The translations under genes and the position numbers were made by a program. A DNA stretch of 64,000 nucleotides from Desertimonas sp963772825 (GTDB taxonomy: Bacteria; Actinomycetota; Acidimicrobiia; Acidimicrobiales; Ilumatobacteraceae), in NCBI GenBank assembly GCA_963772825.1, contig CAVYYX010000009.1, positions 1 through 64,000 on the forward strand, in the 5' to 3' direction. The notes below the pieces were generated by a model. The model ran no database searches and was not told the origin of the DNA. It saw only the letters and a program-made list of their open reading frames with translations. Below, one piece after another: positions 9,437 to 18,862 of this stretch. Numbering within the stretch: the stretch's first letter is position 1; every line of letters starts with the position of its first letter.

Positions 9437-10107
9437 GCCTCGCCGCCGTCGCCTTCGTCCCGATGCGCCACAGCAGCGAGCGCGTGCCCGGCAAGAACTA
9501 CCGCCCGTTCAACGGCGTTCCGCTGTTCCACCGCATCGTGTCGACGCTGCTCGCCGTCGACCGGATCACCAAGGTGGTCATCGACACCGACAGCCCGACC
9601 GTCAAGGAACAAGCCGCCGACGCCTTCCCGTCGGTGACGGTGATCGACCGTCCCGCACATCTCCTCGGTGGCCACACGCCGATGACCGACGTGCTGCGCT
9701 ACGACGCCGAGCAGGTGCCGGCGGAGTGGTACCTCCAGACGCACACCACGAATCCGCTGCTGCGCCCCGAGACGATCGACGCCGCGCTGGACCGGATGGA
9801 GCACGACGCCGACGGACACGACTCGCTGTTCTCGGTGACCCGCTGGCAGACGCGGCTGTACAGCGCCGATGGGACGCCGATCAACCACGATCCCGACGTC
9901 CTGCTACGGACCCAGGACCTGCCGCCGGTGTACGAGGAGAACTCCAACCTCTACCTGTTCACCGCCACCCAGATCGCCGCCGGACGGCGCATCGGCAAGC
10001 GCCCGGTCCTCTTCGAGATCGATCCGTTGGAGGCCGTGGACATCGACATCGAAGCAGACTTCGTGCTCGCCGAAGCGCTCGACCGTCACCTCGCCGAGCA
10101 CCGATGA
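9433..10107 (+). CDS. Acylneuraminate/KDO-type cytidylyltransferase (CMP-sugar synthetase)
   Basis: A 224-residue protein with the N-terminal nucleotide-binding signature 'PMRHSSERVPGKNYRPFNG', the 'VIDTDSP' strand, 'LQTHTTNPLLRPETID' and a C-terminal 'AVDIDIEADFVLAEAL'. Members activate 2-keto-3-deoxy acid sugars (sialic, legionaminic, pseudaminic acid, KDO or related) with CTP. No neuraminate synthase (NeuB) or epimerase is present nearby, so the activated sugar is unknown. ATGA overlaps tie it to the upstream glycosyltransferase and the downstream PGDH-like dehydrogenase. I therefore infer an unusual acid sugar made or used by this operon. Confidence 0.85.
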   Translation: MSLAAVAFVPMRHSSERVPGKNYRPFNGVPLFHRIVSTLLAVDRITKVVIDTDSPTVKEQAADAFPSVTVIDRPAHLLGGHTPMTDVLRYDAEQVPAEWYLQTHTTNPLLRPETIDAALDRMEHDADGHDSLFSVTRWQTRLYSADGTPINHDPDVLLRTQDLPPVYEENSNLYLFTATQIAAGRRIGKRPVLFEIDPLEAVDIDIEADFVLAEALDRHLAEHR

Positions 10108-11049
10108 AGATCGCCGTCACCTGCATCCAGCTGATCCGCGACCTCGATCAGCACCGCCCTCAGCTCGAGGCTGCCGGGCTCACGATGTCGGTGCCAGTGA
10201 TCAGCGGACAGCACCTCGAGGGCGACGAGCTCGTCGCCGCCCTCGCCGGCTGCGCCGGGGTGATCGCCGGTGACGACCGCTTCACCGCCGACGTGCTCGA
10301 CCGCTGCCCCGACCTGCGCGTGATCTCCAAGTGGGGAATCGGCGTCGACGGCATCGACCTCGCCGCCGCAGCAGCCCGTGGCATCGTCGTCACCAACACG
10401 CCGGGCGTGTTCGACGACGAGGTCGCCGACGTCACGATGGCCTACCTCGTGATGCTCGCCCGCGGCCTGCACGTCATCGACCGCGGCGTGCATGCCGGCT
10501 CGTGGCCGAAGCCGGCAGGGACGTCGCTGCGCGGGGCGACGCTCGGGATCGTCGGGCTCGGAGGCATCGGCCGCGCCGTGGCCGCGCGTGCCGCGGCGGC
10601 AGGGATGATCGTGTGCGGTGCCGACCCCTCGCCCGAGTCGGCCGAGGCGGCAACGGCGATCGGCGTGTCCGTGCTGCCGTTGGCGGACCTGCTCGCCGCC
10701 AGCGACTTCATCTCGGTGAACTGCCCGCTCACAGCGGAGACGTTCCACCTGTTCGACGCCCAGGCGTTCGCCGCGATGAAGCCCGGCGCCTATCTCGTCA
10801 ACACTGGGCGCGGCGGCGTCGTCGCGACGGATGCGCTCGTCAGCGCGCCCTGACGTCGGGACACTCGCCGGGGCCGCCCTCGACGTGATGGAACAAGAGC
10901 CACCCAGCCCGGACAGCCCGCTGCTCGGTCGTGCCGACGTGATGTTCGGCTCGCACAACGCGTCGAACACGCTGCAGGCGTCGGCACGAGTGCACGTGAT
11001 GGCGATCGAGAACCTGACCCGCGAGCTCGGCGTTACGGTCTCGCCATGA
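10104..11049 (+). CDS. D-3-phosphoglycerate dehydrogenase-like 2-hydroxyacid dehydrogenase
   Basis: The protein carries the D-isomer 2-hydroxyacid dehydrogenase layout. There is an N-terminal catalytic half with 'VISKWGIGVDGIDLAAA', then NAD-binding 'TLGIVGLGGIGRAVAARA' (residues about 148-165). The catalytic Arg is in 'LVNTGRGGVV', the Glu in 'LDVMEQEPPS' and the His in 'FGSHNASNT'. A single frame break near 10845 separates the Arg from the Glu and His. Its length of about 314 residues matches SerA-like enzymes that lack the ACT domain. In sugar clusters such proteins oxidise or reduce 2-keto or 2-hydroxy acid intermediates. Its 3' end is duplicated at 22307-22403, which shows that an SDR gene originally followed. 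Confidence 0.85.
10953..11049 (+). repeat. 97-bp direct repeat, left copy (3' end of PGDH-like gene)
   Basis: This segment encodes 'HNASNTLQASARVHVMAIEN' and the rest of the PGDH-like C-terminus with its stop. It matches 22307-22403 base for base except for about nine to ten substitutions. Both copies end at an ATGA stop-start junction. The two copies bracket an 11.3-kb block and point to homologous recombination or cassette insertion at this site. Confidence 0.9.
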
Positions 11050-11082
11050 GCGCGCCAAGGTCGGCAAGACTGATTCCTATCG

Positions 11083-12978
11083 TCAGCCCCCGGGCTCGAA
11101 ACGGCGCGTCGCAGAGAGAATTGTACCCACCCGCTCCGTCAAGTGCAGAAGATCGTCGATGGGGAGGACATCATCCGGAACCTCCTCGACGATCCATGGC
11201 ACAGATGATGCAGGGCAATCCGGGGCTTCGATTGGCTCGGCATTGGCGACGCTTTCGCCGGGGAACACGACAACAGCAGTTGTCGGGGTAACGAAACACG
11301 TCGGAGTGCTCACCGGCGCGACTCCTGGCCGCTGTTGCCGGTATACGTACAATGGCCGGTCGTTTGTAATACCTTTCATCGGGATCCGACGGCTTCGACC
11401 GTTTTGGATCGTCCAATACTCATCAGCGTGGTCACGATATTCGCGCACGAATGGTTCTCTCGCAAGCCACGCTTCAACACCGACTAGTCCACTGATATCC
11501 GATCGGTCACTCAAGTGACGCAAGAGCCATGTGCTCCAGTGGTTGTAGCCGACCGTCGGTATTGTTTCGCCGTGGGACATGACGAAGACAACTTGAGCTC
11601 CGGGTAGCCATTCGGACGAGTCACGTGAGACTACATCGTCGATTACCTCCGATGCATCGAGGTAGCCATCGTAGGTTTCTGCCCGCACATGATGACCGCC
11701 CACAACCGCGCCCGTAGCGACCATGAGCCAGGCCATTGCGGCTGCCAACTGACTTCGCCTGGAGCGCCGCATGCTCACTAGTCGGATCGTTATGAGGGCG
11801 ACTAGTGCCGCGCCGAACAGAAACGCAAGCGCGACATACCGGCGTGAGAATCCGGTCACAGCGAGGCCTGGTGCCAAGGCCAGTCCAGCGGCCGCGATCA
11901 GTCCGAGGACGTCGTAGTCCACCCGCACGCGCATTGCACTAGGAGGAGCCTTCACCCGTTCTCTGGCTGCAGGCCCGTCTGGCGCAACTACCGTGTACCC
12001 GCGTCGCATGCGGGCGGCCACGGGCGCTGCGATCAGCATGAGCAGAAGGCCAGCGCCGAGCACGATGAGTGTCACGGATACCCCACCCCCCTTGCTGAAC
12101 GTGTTCGCCGTGTAAGTGAGCGCCGTTCGAAGATTGCTGAGCGCAAGTCGTGGAGAGTATTGGACCCACCCCTGAAGTCCGGTGTAATGATGCCCGAGTA
12201 TCAGCCGAGCGACCAACACGGGCCACAGAATCGAGATCGCCAACGCGATGCCATCGCTTTGTGTGATGCTTCGAGCCACGGCGGTACGGATGATAAGCAA
12301 TACCGCAGGCAGCGCCATAAGAAATACTGCTGTCGGCGACATGGTAGCCGCAATTGAGAAGGACAGGGAAGCAAATATCACGGCAACGGTGCCCACAGGC
12401 TGATCCGTGCGAAGTCGTCGGAGAAGGATGTCGAGCCCTATGAACGCGAACGGTGCGGCAAAGAAGGGATGGGAACCGAGGACAAAGACAGCTGGTTCCG
12501 ACGCCAACGGAAGCATCACTATCGCTATAGCAGAGAGAATTGATAAAGTCGGACGTCGCGTTGCCTGCGCCAGAAATAGACTAAGGGCCGCGGCCGTGAT
12601 CGAGATCATCACGAGTCCGAAGATTTTCCCGCCGATGATCGAATCTGCCACCTGAGTCGCAAGACTGACCGAATCGACGGTCCATGTCCAGGAGCCCGAG
12701 AAGCGTTGGCCAACAGCCGCTCGCGGGAGATAGATCGTGTCGTCGTGGATGAGAAAGGCACTGAACACAAATCGGGTTGCAGACGCAGCAAGTACCACAA
12801 ATGCCAAAGGTCCTGCCATCAACGCCCACAAGAGTGGTCTCCGGGAGATCAGAGATGCGATGGCCGAAGTGACAAGCGTGGCCGGGTTTTCACCGTCGGA
12901 AGGCGTGACTTCGCGAAAGAATGTGGTGCGTCGGCTGCGTCGGGCTGCACGCTCCGCTCCTAGAGCCGACATCGGCAT
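11083..12978 (-). CDS. Large multi-pass membrane protein, function unknown
   Basis: From the ATG at 12978 ('MPMSALGAERAARRSRR') the frame is intact for about 631 residues. Roughly ten hydrophobic helices occupy the first 460 residues, with a loop 'FLIHDDTIYLPRA' after the first helix. That acidic loop is reminiscent of GT-C glycosyltransferases and of similar membrane proteins in polysaccharide loci. A soluble C-terminal domain of about 170 residues includes 'VFVMSHGETIPTVGYNHWS'. The stop is at 11083. Base composition is visibly richer in A/T than its neighbours, with more A- and T-ending codons, consistent with transfer from another source. A GT-C transferase is a guess, as no definite catalytic motif is assigned. 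Confidence 0.7.
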   Translation of the reverse strand: MPMSALGAERAARRSRRTTFFREVTPSDGENPATLVTSAIASLISRRPLLWALMAGPLAFVVLAASATRFVFSAFLIHDDTIYLPRAAVGQRFSGSWTWTVDSVSLATQVADSIIGGKIFGLVMISITAAALSLFLAQATRRPTLSILSAIAIVMLPLASEPAVFVLGSHPFFAAPFAFIGLDILLRRLRTDQPVGTVAVIFASLSFSIAATMSPTAVFLMALPAVLLIIRTAVARSITQSDGIALAISILWPVLVARLILGHHYTGLQGWVQYSPRLALSNLRTALTYTANTFSKGGGVSVTLIVLGAGLLLMLIAAPVAARMRRGYTVVAPDGPAARERVKAPPSAMRVRVDYDVLGLIAAAGLALAPGLAVTGFSRRYVALAFLFGAALVALITIRLVSMRRSRRSQLAAAMAWLMVATGAVVGGHHVRAETYDGYLDASEVIDDVVSRDSSEWLPGAQVVFVMSHGETIPTVGYNHWSTWLLRHLSDRSDISGLVGVEAWLAREPFVREYRDHADEYWTIQNGRSRRIPMKGITNDRPLYVYRQQRPGVAPVSTPTCFVTPTTAVVVFPGESVANAEPIEAPDCPASSVPWIVEEVPDDVLPIDDLLHLTERVGTILSATRRFEPGG

Positions 12979-13065
12979 CGGCCCAAAGGTATCCCGAAGT
13001 CGGCATTTCACACGAAGGCGCGGCCACAGCGGACCGACGGCTCCGCGGATACCATCCGAGCCCGC

Positions 13066-14565
13066 ATGAGCGGACGTGAAACGCTTGGAGTGGGCGCCAG
13101 GCTCGACCATGGCCCTGCCCAGGCTCTCGCGGCATCTGCTTTCGCCCGAGAACTGGCCGCCGCGCCGTATCTCCTCGAAGGATTGAGCTACGCAGACCTG
13201 GCGCACGTAGCGCTGCTCCATCACGAGCGCGTGATCCCTTCCGACGTTGCGGTGACGGTTCTGCAGGTTTTGTTGGACCTGCACACCGCCGCGGATGACG
13301 TGCCACTTGATCCCGCCCTCGGCGACGTTTACAGCAATCGTGATGTCTGGGTCGCTAGCCATCTCGGCGACTTGGCGGGCGTCATCCACACCGGCCGCGC
13401 ACGGCGGGAGGCGACGACAATCGCCTGGCAACTCGCCTGCCGAAACCGGTTGTTGAGCCTCTGGCGAGTGTCGCTCGAACTCGTCACGGTGCTCCAACGG
13501 CTGGCGAGCGCTGAACGGTTGACATCGATGCCCGATTTCACCTACCTCCAGCACGCTCAGCCAACGACTCTCGGCCACTACTTGTTGGGATTCGCCTTTC
13601 CGTTCGCCCGGGACGTCGAACGTGTGCGGCGCGCCCTCCAACTGATCAATCGCTCCCCAGCGGGATCGGGCAGCGTCAACGGCTCGCAGATCCCGATGGA
13701 CAGGGTGTGGGTAGGGCAGCTGCTGGGCTTCGATGGCCTGATCGAGCACACCCGTGACGCGATGTGGGCGCCGGACCTCGCCACGGAGACGATGACCGTG
13801 GCGATCACCACCATGACCAACGTGGACAGGCTCTGTGAGGACCTCCAGATCTGGGCGACTGAGGAGTTCTGTTTCGTCGAACTCGACGATGCCCACAGCC
13901 GGACAAGCGTGATCATGCCGCAGAAGAAGAACCCCTACGCCCTCAGCTTTCTGCGCGGCGAGACAAGGAATCTGCTGGGTCGGTGGGTGGGCGTGGCGAC
14001 TGCCGCCTTGACTCCGAGTGGGCAGCCAGACAATCGGATCTTCGCCTACCGCGACGTTCCTGAAGCGCTCGATCGGACAATCGGCGCGGTGCTCTTGCTC
14101 GCCGACGTCCTCGAACGAGCGACGTGGGACCGGGAGCGATTGGCGGCGGCCGCATCGTCGGCCTATTCCTACGCGACCGACATGTGCGACCACCTTGTCC
14201 TCGCTACCGGCCTTGACAATCGCACGGTCCACCGAGTGCTCGGACGAGCGGTACGCGACGCGGTTGCCGACGACGGTGCACCGGTGACCGCCGACCGAGT
14301 GCACGCCGCCGCCGCCGACCTCGGTGTCGAACTGGACGGGGTAGACGATGCCGAACTGGACCACAACCGTGACCCGGCCTACACCCTCGCACTCCGCCGC
14401 GGCATCGGCGGCGCCGGTCCGGAACCGATGGCTACCATGCTCGGCGACCTGGGCGCATGGCTGACCGAAGTCAGCGCACATCAACAGATCCATCCGCTCC
14501 AGTCGTGGCCCGACGAGTTTCTCGCCCGAATCCGGGCGACCACCGAACAACCGAGGACGTCATGA
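13066..14565 (+). CDS. Argininosuccinate lyase/aspartase superfamily enzyme
   Basis: An intact 499-residue protein with the superfamily signature 'SVIMPQKKNPYAL' (about residue 283), the 'MPDFTYLQHAQPTTLGHYL' region holding the catalytic Thr-His pair, and 'GSGSVNGSQIPMDR'. Classical members split argininosuccinate or adenylosuccinate. Here no arginine genes are adjacent, and the stop overlaps the start of a ComA-like phosphosulfolactate synthase. In bacterial coenzyme M synthesis (Xanthobacter XcbC1) a superfamily member eliminates phosphate from phosphosulfolactate made by a ComA homologue. I infer a comparable role here, making sulfoacrylate or adding an amine to it. True ArgH activity is the alternative. 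Confidence 0.8.
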   Translation: MSGRETLGVGARLDHGPAQALAASAFARELAAAPYLLEGLSYADLAHVALLHHERVIPSDVAVTVLQVLLDLHTAADDVPLDPALGDVYSNRDVWVASHLGDLAGVIHTGRARREATTIAWQLACRNRLLSLWRVSLELVTVLQRLASAERLTSMPDFTYLQHAQPTTLGHYLLGFAFPFARDVERVRRALQLINRSPAGSGSVNGSQIPMDRVWVGQLLGFDGLIEHTRDAMWAPDLATETMTVAITTMTNVDRLCEDLQIWATEEFCFVELDDAHSRTSVIMPQKKNPYALSFLRGETRNLLGRWVGVATAALTPSGQPDNRIFAYRDVPEALDRTIGAVLLLADVLERATWDRERLAAAASSAYSYATDMCDHLVLATGLDNRTVHRVLGRAVRDAVADDGAPVTADRVHAAAADLGVELDGVDDAELDHNRDPAYTLALRRGIGGAGPEPMATMLGDLGAWLTEVSAHQQIHPLQSWPDEFLARIRATTEQPRTS

Positions 14566-15333
14566 ACTTGCCCGTACGGATCCCGGACCGAAACACGAAG
14601 CCGCGGACGCTTGGGCGTACGCATCTCATCGACAAAGGGCTGCCGGTGGGAGTGATCGACGACCAGATGCGGGTCGGCGGCGAGTACGTCGACCTCGTCA
14701 AGCTCGGCTGGGGAACTTCTGTCGTCACCCCCAACCTGTCCGAGAAGCTGGACATGTACCGCTCACACGACATCGAAGTGTGCTTCGGCGGGACGCTCTT
14801 CGAACTGGCCCACCTGCAGGATCGGGTCGACGAGTACGTCGCCTGGCTGCGCGAGCTCAACATCACTGTGCTGGAGGTCTCCGACGGCGTGCTGGAGATG
14901 GAAGGCTCGGCCAAGGTGGAGATCATCGAGAAGTTCAGTACCGAGTTGACGGTCTTCTCAGAGGTCGGGAGCAAGGACGCTGCGGCCATCGTGACCCCGG
15001 CACGATGGGTGCGGGCCATCAAAGATGACCTGGCGGCTGGTGCAGCGATGGTGATCCTCGAGGGTCGCGAGTCCGGGACTGCCGGGATGTACCGTGAGTC
15101 CGGCGAGATCCGGATGGGCCTCATCGACGAAATCCTCGAATCCGGCATTCCGGTGGATCGCCTCGTGTTCGAGGCGCCGACCAAGGCGCAGCAGGTCTGG
15201 CTGATCAATCACATCGGGCCGGACGTCAACCTCGGCAAACATCGCTCCAGAGGATTCGCTGCCACTCGAGACGCTCCGTCTCGGACTGCGAGCCGACACG
15301 CTGCTCACGATCCACGGCCCCGTGGAACGCTGA
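14562..15333 (+). CDS. ComA-like phosphosulfolactate synthase
   Basis: The text carries the family landmarks in order: 'GRTHLIDKGLPVGVIDDQM', 'YVDLVKLGWGTSVV' (about residue 47), 'EVCFGGTLFELAHLQ', 'LEVSDGVLEM', 'FSEVGSKDAA', 'VILEGRESGTAGMY' and 'FEAPTKAQQVWLI'. After removing one extra A in an AAA run at 15238-15240 it ends 'NIAPEDSLPLETLRLGLRAD' plus ten residues and stops at 15333. The enzyme adds sulfite to phosphoenolpyruvate to give phosphosulfolactate, the entry to coenzyme M, sulfolactate and cysteate-like compounds. ATGA overlaps join it to the lyase before and the ATP-grasp gene after, so the three form one operon. At about 256 residues it has the usual length. Confidence 0.88.
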
Positions 15334-16602
15334 TGACGGCACGGCCCAAACTTCTGGTTCTCGGGGCGGGTCGGCACCAGGCGGCGCTGATCCAACGGGC
15401 GGAGTCGCGGGGCATCGCAGTCGTCGCGTCGGACTACTACCCGGACGCTCCCGGCAAGCGGTACGCATCGTTTCCTGCCGATCTCGACGCGCTGGATGTC
15501 GGGGCCAACGTGGCGCTCGCTCGCAACCACGACGTCGCCGGGGTGATCACGACCGGCACAGACATGGCGGTGGTGACGATGGCGGAGGTCGCGGCGGCGC
15601 TCGATCTCCCCTGCTACCTCACGCCGATGGCTGCCCGGGTGGCCACCGACAAGGTGCTCATGGCCGAAGCATTCGCCCGCAACGACGTGCGGCGGCCCAC
15701 GAGTTACGAGGTGTTCGACGATCGCGTGGCCACGAGCCGGCACCGGCAGTTGGCGCCTGCCGCTGGTGGTCAAGCCGGCCGACTCCCAGGGCCAGCGCGG
15801 AACGAGTCGGGTCGATCGACCGCCGAGCTCGCTCCGGGAGCCATCGCGGACGCCTTGCGCTAGTCCCGATCGGGCCGTGCGGTCGTCGAGGAGTTCGTCG
15901 CACGGTCACGAGGTCACGGTCAGCGCCTGGGTCGTCGACGGTGACCCGCACATCCTCGCGGTGACCGACCGTGTCACCTACAACCCGCCCCCGTCGATCG
16001 GCATCGCCTTCCAGCACGTGTTCCCCAGCGTCCACGCTGCCGATGCTGCTCCCGGTGATCACCCGACAGGTCGAGGGGGTGACCGCGGCCTACGACATGA
16101 AGGAGGGCCCGCTCTACATCCAGATGCTCGTCGCCGGCGGGGACGTGTGGGTCGTCGAGGCAGGCGGCCGGGTGGGCGGCGGCCACGAGGCCAGCCTGAT
16201 CCCGCTCACCACCGGTGTCGACCTGACCGATCGGCTGATCGACCTGGCGATGTTCGGGACGCGCCGAACCGATCGACTACCGCTATCGACGACGCCGGTC
16301 GCCACCCGCACGCGCTGGTCAACTTCCTCCTCGCCGGCACCGGCCGGGTGGCATCCTGTTCCGGGTTCGATCAACTGCTCGCGGCGAGCGAGATCCACGA
16401 AGGGGACTTCTACGTCTCCGCCGGCCACGTCCACGAGGGCGTGGTCAACTCGCTGGGGAGGGTGGGGTACTTCATCGCTGCTGCAAGCAGTCGAGCCGAG
16501 CTCATCGAGCGCAGCCGCGCGGCGTATCGCTCCGTGCATCTCGTCGACGAACACGGCGACGAGATGCTGTTCTGGCCGGAGACTCGGCTGCTCAACGGCT
16601 GA
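15333..16602 (+). CDS. ATP-grasp ligase, several frame breaks
   Basis: The N-terminal part reads 'KLLVLGAGRHQAALIQRA', 'DYYPDAPGKRY' and 'TGTDMAVVTMAEVAAALDLP', as in the pre-ATP-grasp domain of carbamoyl-phosphate-synthase-like ligases. 'PLVVKPADSQGQRG' is the ATP-binding lysine and glycine-rich loop. Later segments in other frames include 'GHEVTVSAWVVDGDPHILAV', 'VTAAYDMKEGPLYIQMLVAG' and 'VEAGGRVGGGHEASL', the metal-binding end of the fold. The C-terminal piece ends 'LFWPETRLLNG'. At least three single-base shifts lie between 15740 and 16290. Such enzymes join a carboxylate to an amine or thiol through an acyl phosphate. I infer that it couples the sulfonated product of the operon to an unknown partner. 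Confidence 0.75.
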
Positions 16603-16629
16603 GCATCGTACGTCGCGACGTTCGCGGAG

Positions 16630-17832
16630 CTACGACGCCAGCGCGTGACGTGCTGCGGCGCGACCGGCGAGGCGTCCATGGACGAGTGAGTCGGTGAGTG
16701 CCGTTGCCCATCAACCGGTTGAGTCCGTGAAGGCCACCCACCATCTCACCGGCGAGGTAGAGCCCGGGAACGTGGGTCTGGCCATCTCGGCCGACCCCGA
16801 AACCGCCCAAGTAGTAATGAAGGAACGGGTAGACGAGTACGTCGTCGCCGACCCAACCGCACCGCTCCAACGTACGGCGGAGCTTCGGAAACACGTCCGC
16901 CAGCACGGCGGGGTCCGCCTCGCTGAGGGTCAGCCAGACTCCGAGGCCAGCGTTGACCTCGTGGGCCTCGCCAGCCTCGGCAACTTCGAAGATGCGATGA
17001 GTCAGGGCATAGCGGTCCTGGCGAATGTCGTCCGTGATCGGGCGCCTCAGCCGGTCGAGCAACCTGACCGGAAAGTTGACGACACTCTCAGGTATGCATC
17101 TCCCTGCCGCGCCTTCCACCTCCACCAGCCCGAACGGATGGTATTGGTATGCGTCCGGTTCGACGAGTTGCAGCCCGAGACTACGCGAGATGGTCGAAAA
17201 GGCGGTCGTTCTCGTTCGGCTGATTGGTGGTTCGTTCGCCGCGCTGCGCTGCGAACCGGGCGCTGATTCCGCCGCTGCACACCACCACCGCCTTCGCCCG
17301 GACGCGAGCGCCGGCCCTCAACGGACACGACGTCGAGCTCGACCCCGCCGCTTCCCGACCTCACTGACACGACCCGCTGACCAGGGTGAATGTCGGCACC
17401 GCTGGAGGCCAGCACACGCTTGAGCACGTCAAGCAGGGCCGGGCCGATCTGGTCACGCGCAGACACGATTCGTTGCTCGCTCAGACCTCCTGCCGTCCGC
17501 CGTACCAACTCCCCCCGTTCGTCGCGATCGAGCACGAGCCCCCACTGCTCGAGCCTGCGGACAGTCGGCAATATCTCGTCCACGAAGCGTTCGACGCGGT
17601 CGAGTTGGACCGGCGACCGCGCCGAGATGACCATGTCTCGAACCAGGGATTCACGGGACCGGTCGGTGTCGAAAGGGACCTGCAGACCGCCCTGCGCCAA
17701 GGCGGTGTTGGAGCGACCCAAGGCCCGATCGGTGAGCAGAACGGTCGGCGCGATCATGGCGGCCTCAATCGCCGCCGTCAGGCCAGCGGCACCGCTGCCC
17801 ACCACCACGACATCACGCTCTTCCGCCACCAC
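16630..17832 (-). CDS. FAD-dependent oxidoreductase of the L-aspartate oxidase/fumarate reductase family
   Basis: The N-terminus shows the dinucleotide fold 'VVVVGSGAAGLTAAIEAA' and the NadB-like flavin motif 'GRSNTALAQGGLQVPF'. After frame breaks between 17180 and 17370 the C-terminal part reads 'DVLVYPFLHYYLGGFGVG', 'GLYLAGEMVGGLHGLNRLMG' and 'DSLVHGRLAGRAAARHALAS', with the stop at 16630. That second motif is the FAD pyrophosphate-binding end seen in NadB and FrdA. At about 400 residues it lacks the extra C-terminal helical domain of those enzymes. It converges with the ATP-grasp gene, 27 bases apart. Oxidation of an amino or dicarboxylate-like sulfonated compound is a guess from context. 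Confidence 0.75.
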
Positions 17833-17918
17833 GGCGCCACAATCGTATCGACGCCTCCATGGTCGGGACGAGCGGTGACGGTTGCTCGCTCCCGTCGGGC
17901 GGACTTATCCTCGCCCCG

Positions 17919-18858
17919 ATGTCAGAGCCGACGCGCTACTCGGTCGTCGTGCCCTGCTTCAACAGCGGCCCATGGATCGACGAGTTGGTACGTCGGGTTG
18001 GCGAGACGATGGCTGCGGTTGAGGGCGGCCATGAACTGATCCTGGTCAACGACGGGTCCCCCGACGCTGGTACCTGGCCGGCGATCCGCAAGCAGGCCGA
18101 GACAGTGGCGTGGGTGCGAGCCGTGGACCTGATGGCCAACGTCGGCCAGTTCCGTGCTCTGATGTGCGGGCTAGAACTGGCGCAGGGCGAGTTCGTGATC
18201 ACCATGGACGACGACCTGCAACACCCGCCCGAAGAGATCCCGAAACTGATCGAAGCGATTGAATCCGATCCTGACCTCGACGCGGTGATCGGCGCCTACA
18301 CGTCGAAGGAGCACTCGTCTGCCGCGCAACCTCGGAACGGCGGTGGCCTCGTCGATCTACGGTCGGGCATACGGCAAGCCGGAGGGTCTCAAGTCCACCA
18401 GCTTCCGCATTCTGCGGCGCACGCTGGTCGACGCGATCAGGGTGAACCGCACGGCTCGCCCAGTGATGGGCGCGCTCATCCTGCAGTCGACCACGCGGAT
18501 CCGCAATGTCGCGGTGGAGCATCGACCACGGAGCCAGGGTCGTAGTGGCTGGCATCGGGAGCGCTTGGTGGGCGCGCTGGTCGACAACGTCGTCAACGCC
18601 TCGACCGTGCCGCTGCGCATGATCAGCACACTCGGTTTGCTGGCGTCGATCATCGCGTTGCTCCTCGCCGTCTTCTACGTGGTGTGGGCGTTGGTCGGGG
18701 AGAGTGCGGTTCCCGGTTTTGCCACGCTGGTCGTATTGGTCCTGTTCCTCGGCGGGGCCAACCTGCTGGCGGTGGGAGTGCTCGGCGAGTATGTCGCAAG
18801 AATCGTCGCCGAGGTCACCGGCGCGCCGCGGTGGGTGGTCCGTGAACTGGTCGAGTAG
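17919..18858 (+). CDS. Polyprenyl-phosphate glycosyltransferase (GT2, DPM1/GtrB-like)
   Basis: Family-2 motifs are 'YSVVVPCFNSGPWIDELV', 'LILVNDGSPD', 'GQFRALMCGLELAQGEFVIT' and the metal-binding 'MDDDLQHPPEEIPKL' (about residue 96). A frame change near 18315 leads to 'SIYGRAYGKPEGLKSTSF' and a C-terminus with two membrane helices ('TLGLLASIIALLLAVFYVVW', then 'FATLVVLVLFLGGANLLAVG'). The family charges undecaprenyl phosphate with one sugar for later transfer on the outer face. Start ATG 17919 lies 86 bases from the divergent FAD gene start. The methyltransferase gene follows after four bases, so the two are probably co-transcribed. Confidence 0.88.
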
Positions 18859-18862
18859 CTCG

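Noticed and set aside
12979..14550. Minus-strand extension that would make the membrane protein 1155 residues long
   Set aside because: Beyond ATG 12978 the frame is the antisense of the lyase gene, which is intact with strong motifs. The extension text has no hydrophobic helices or recognisable family.
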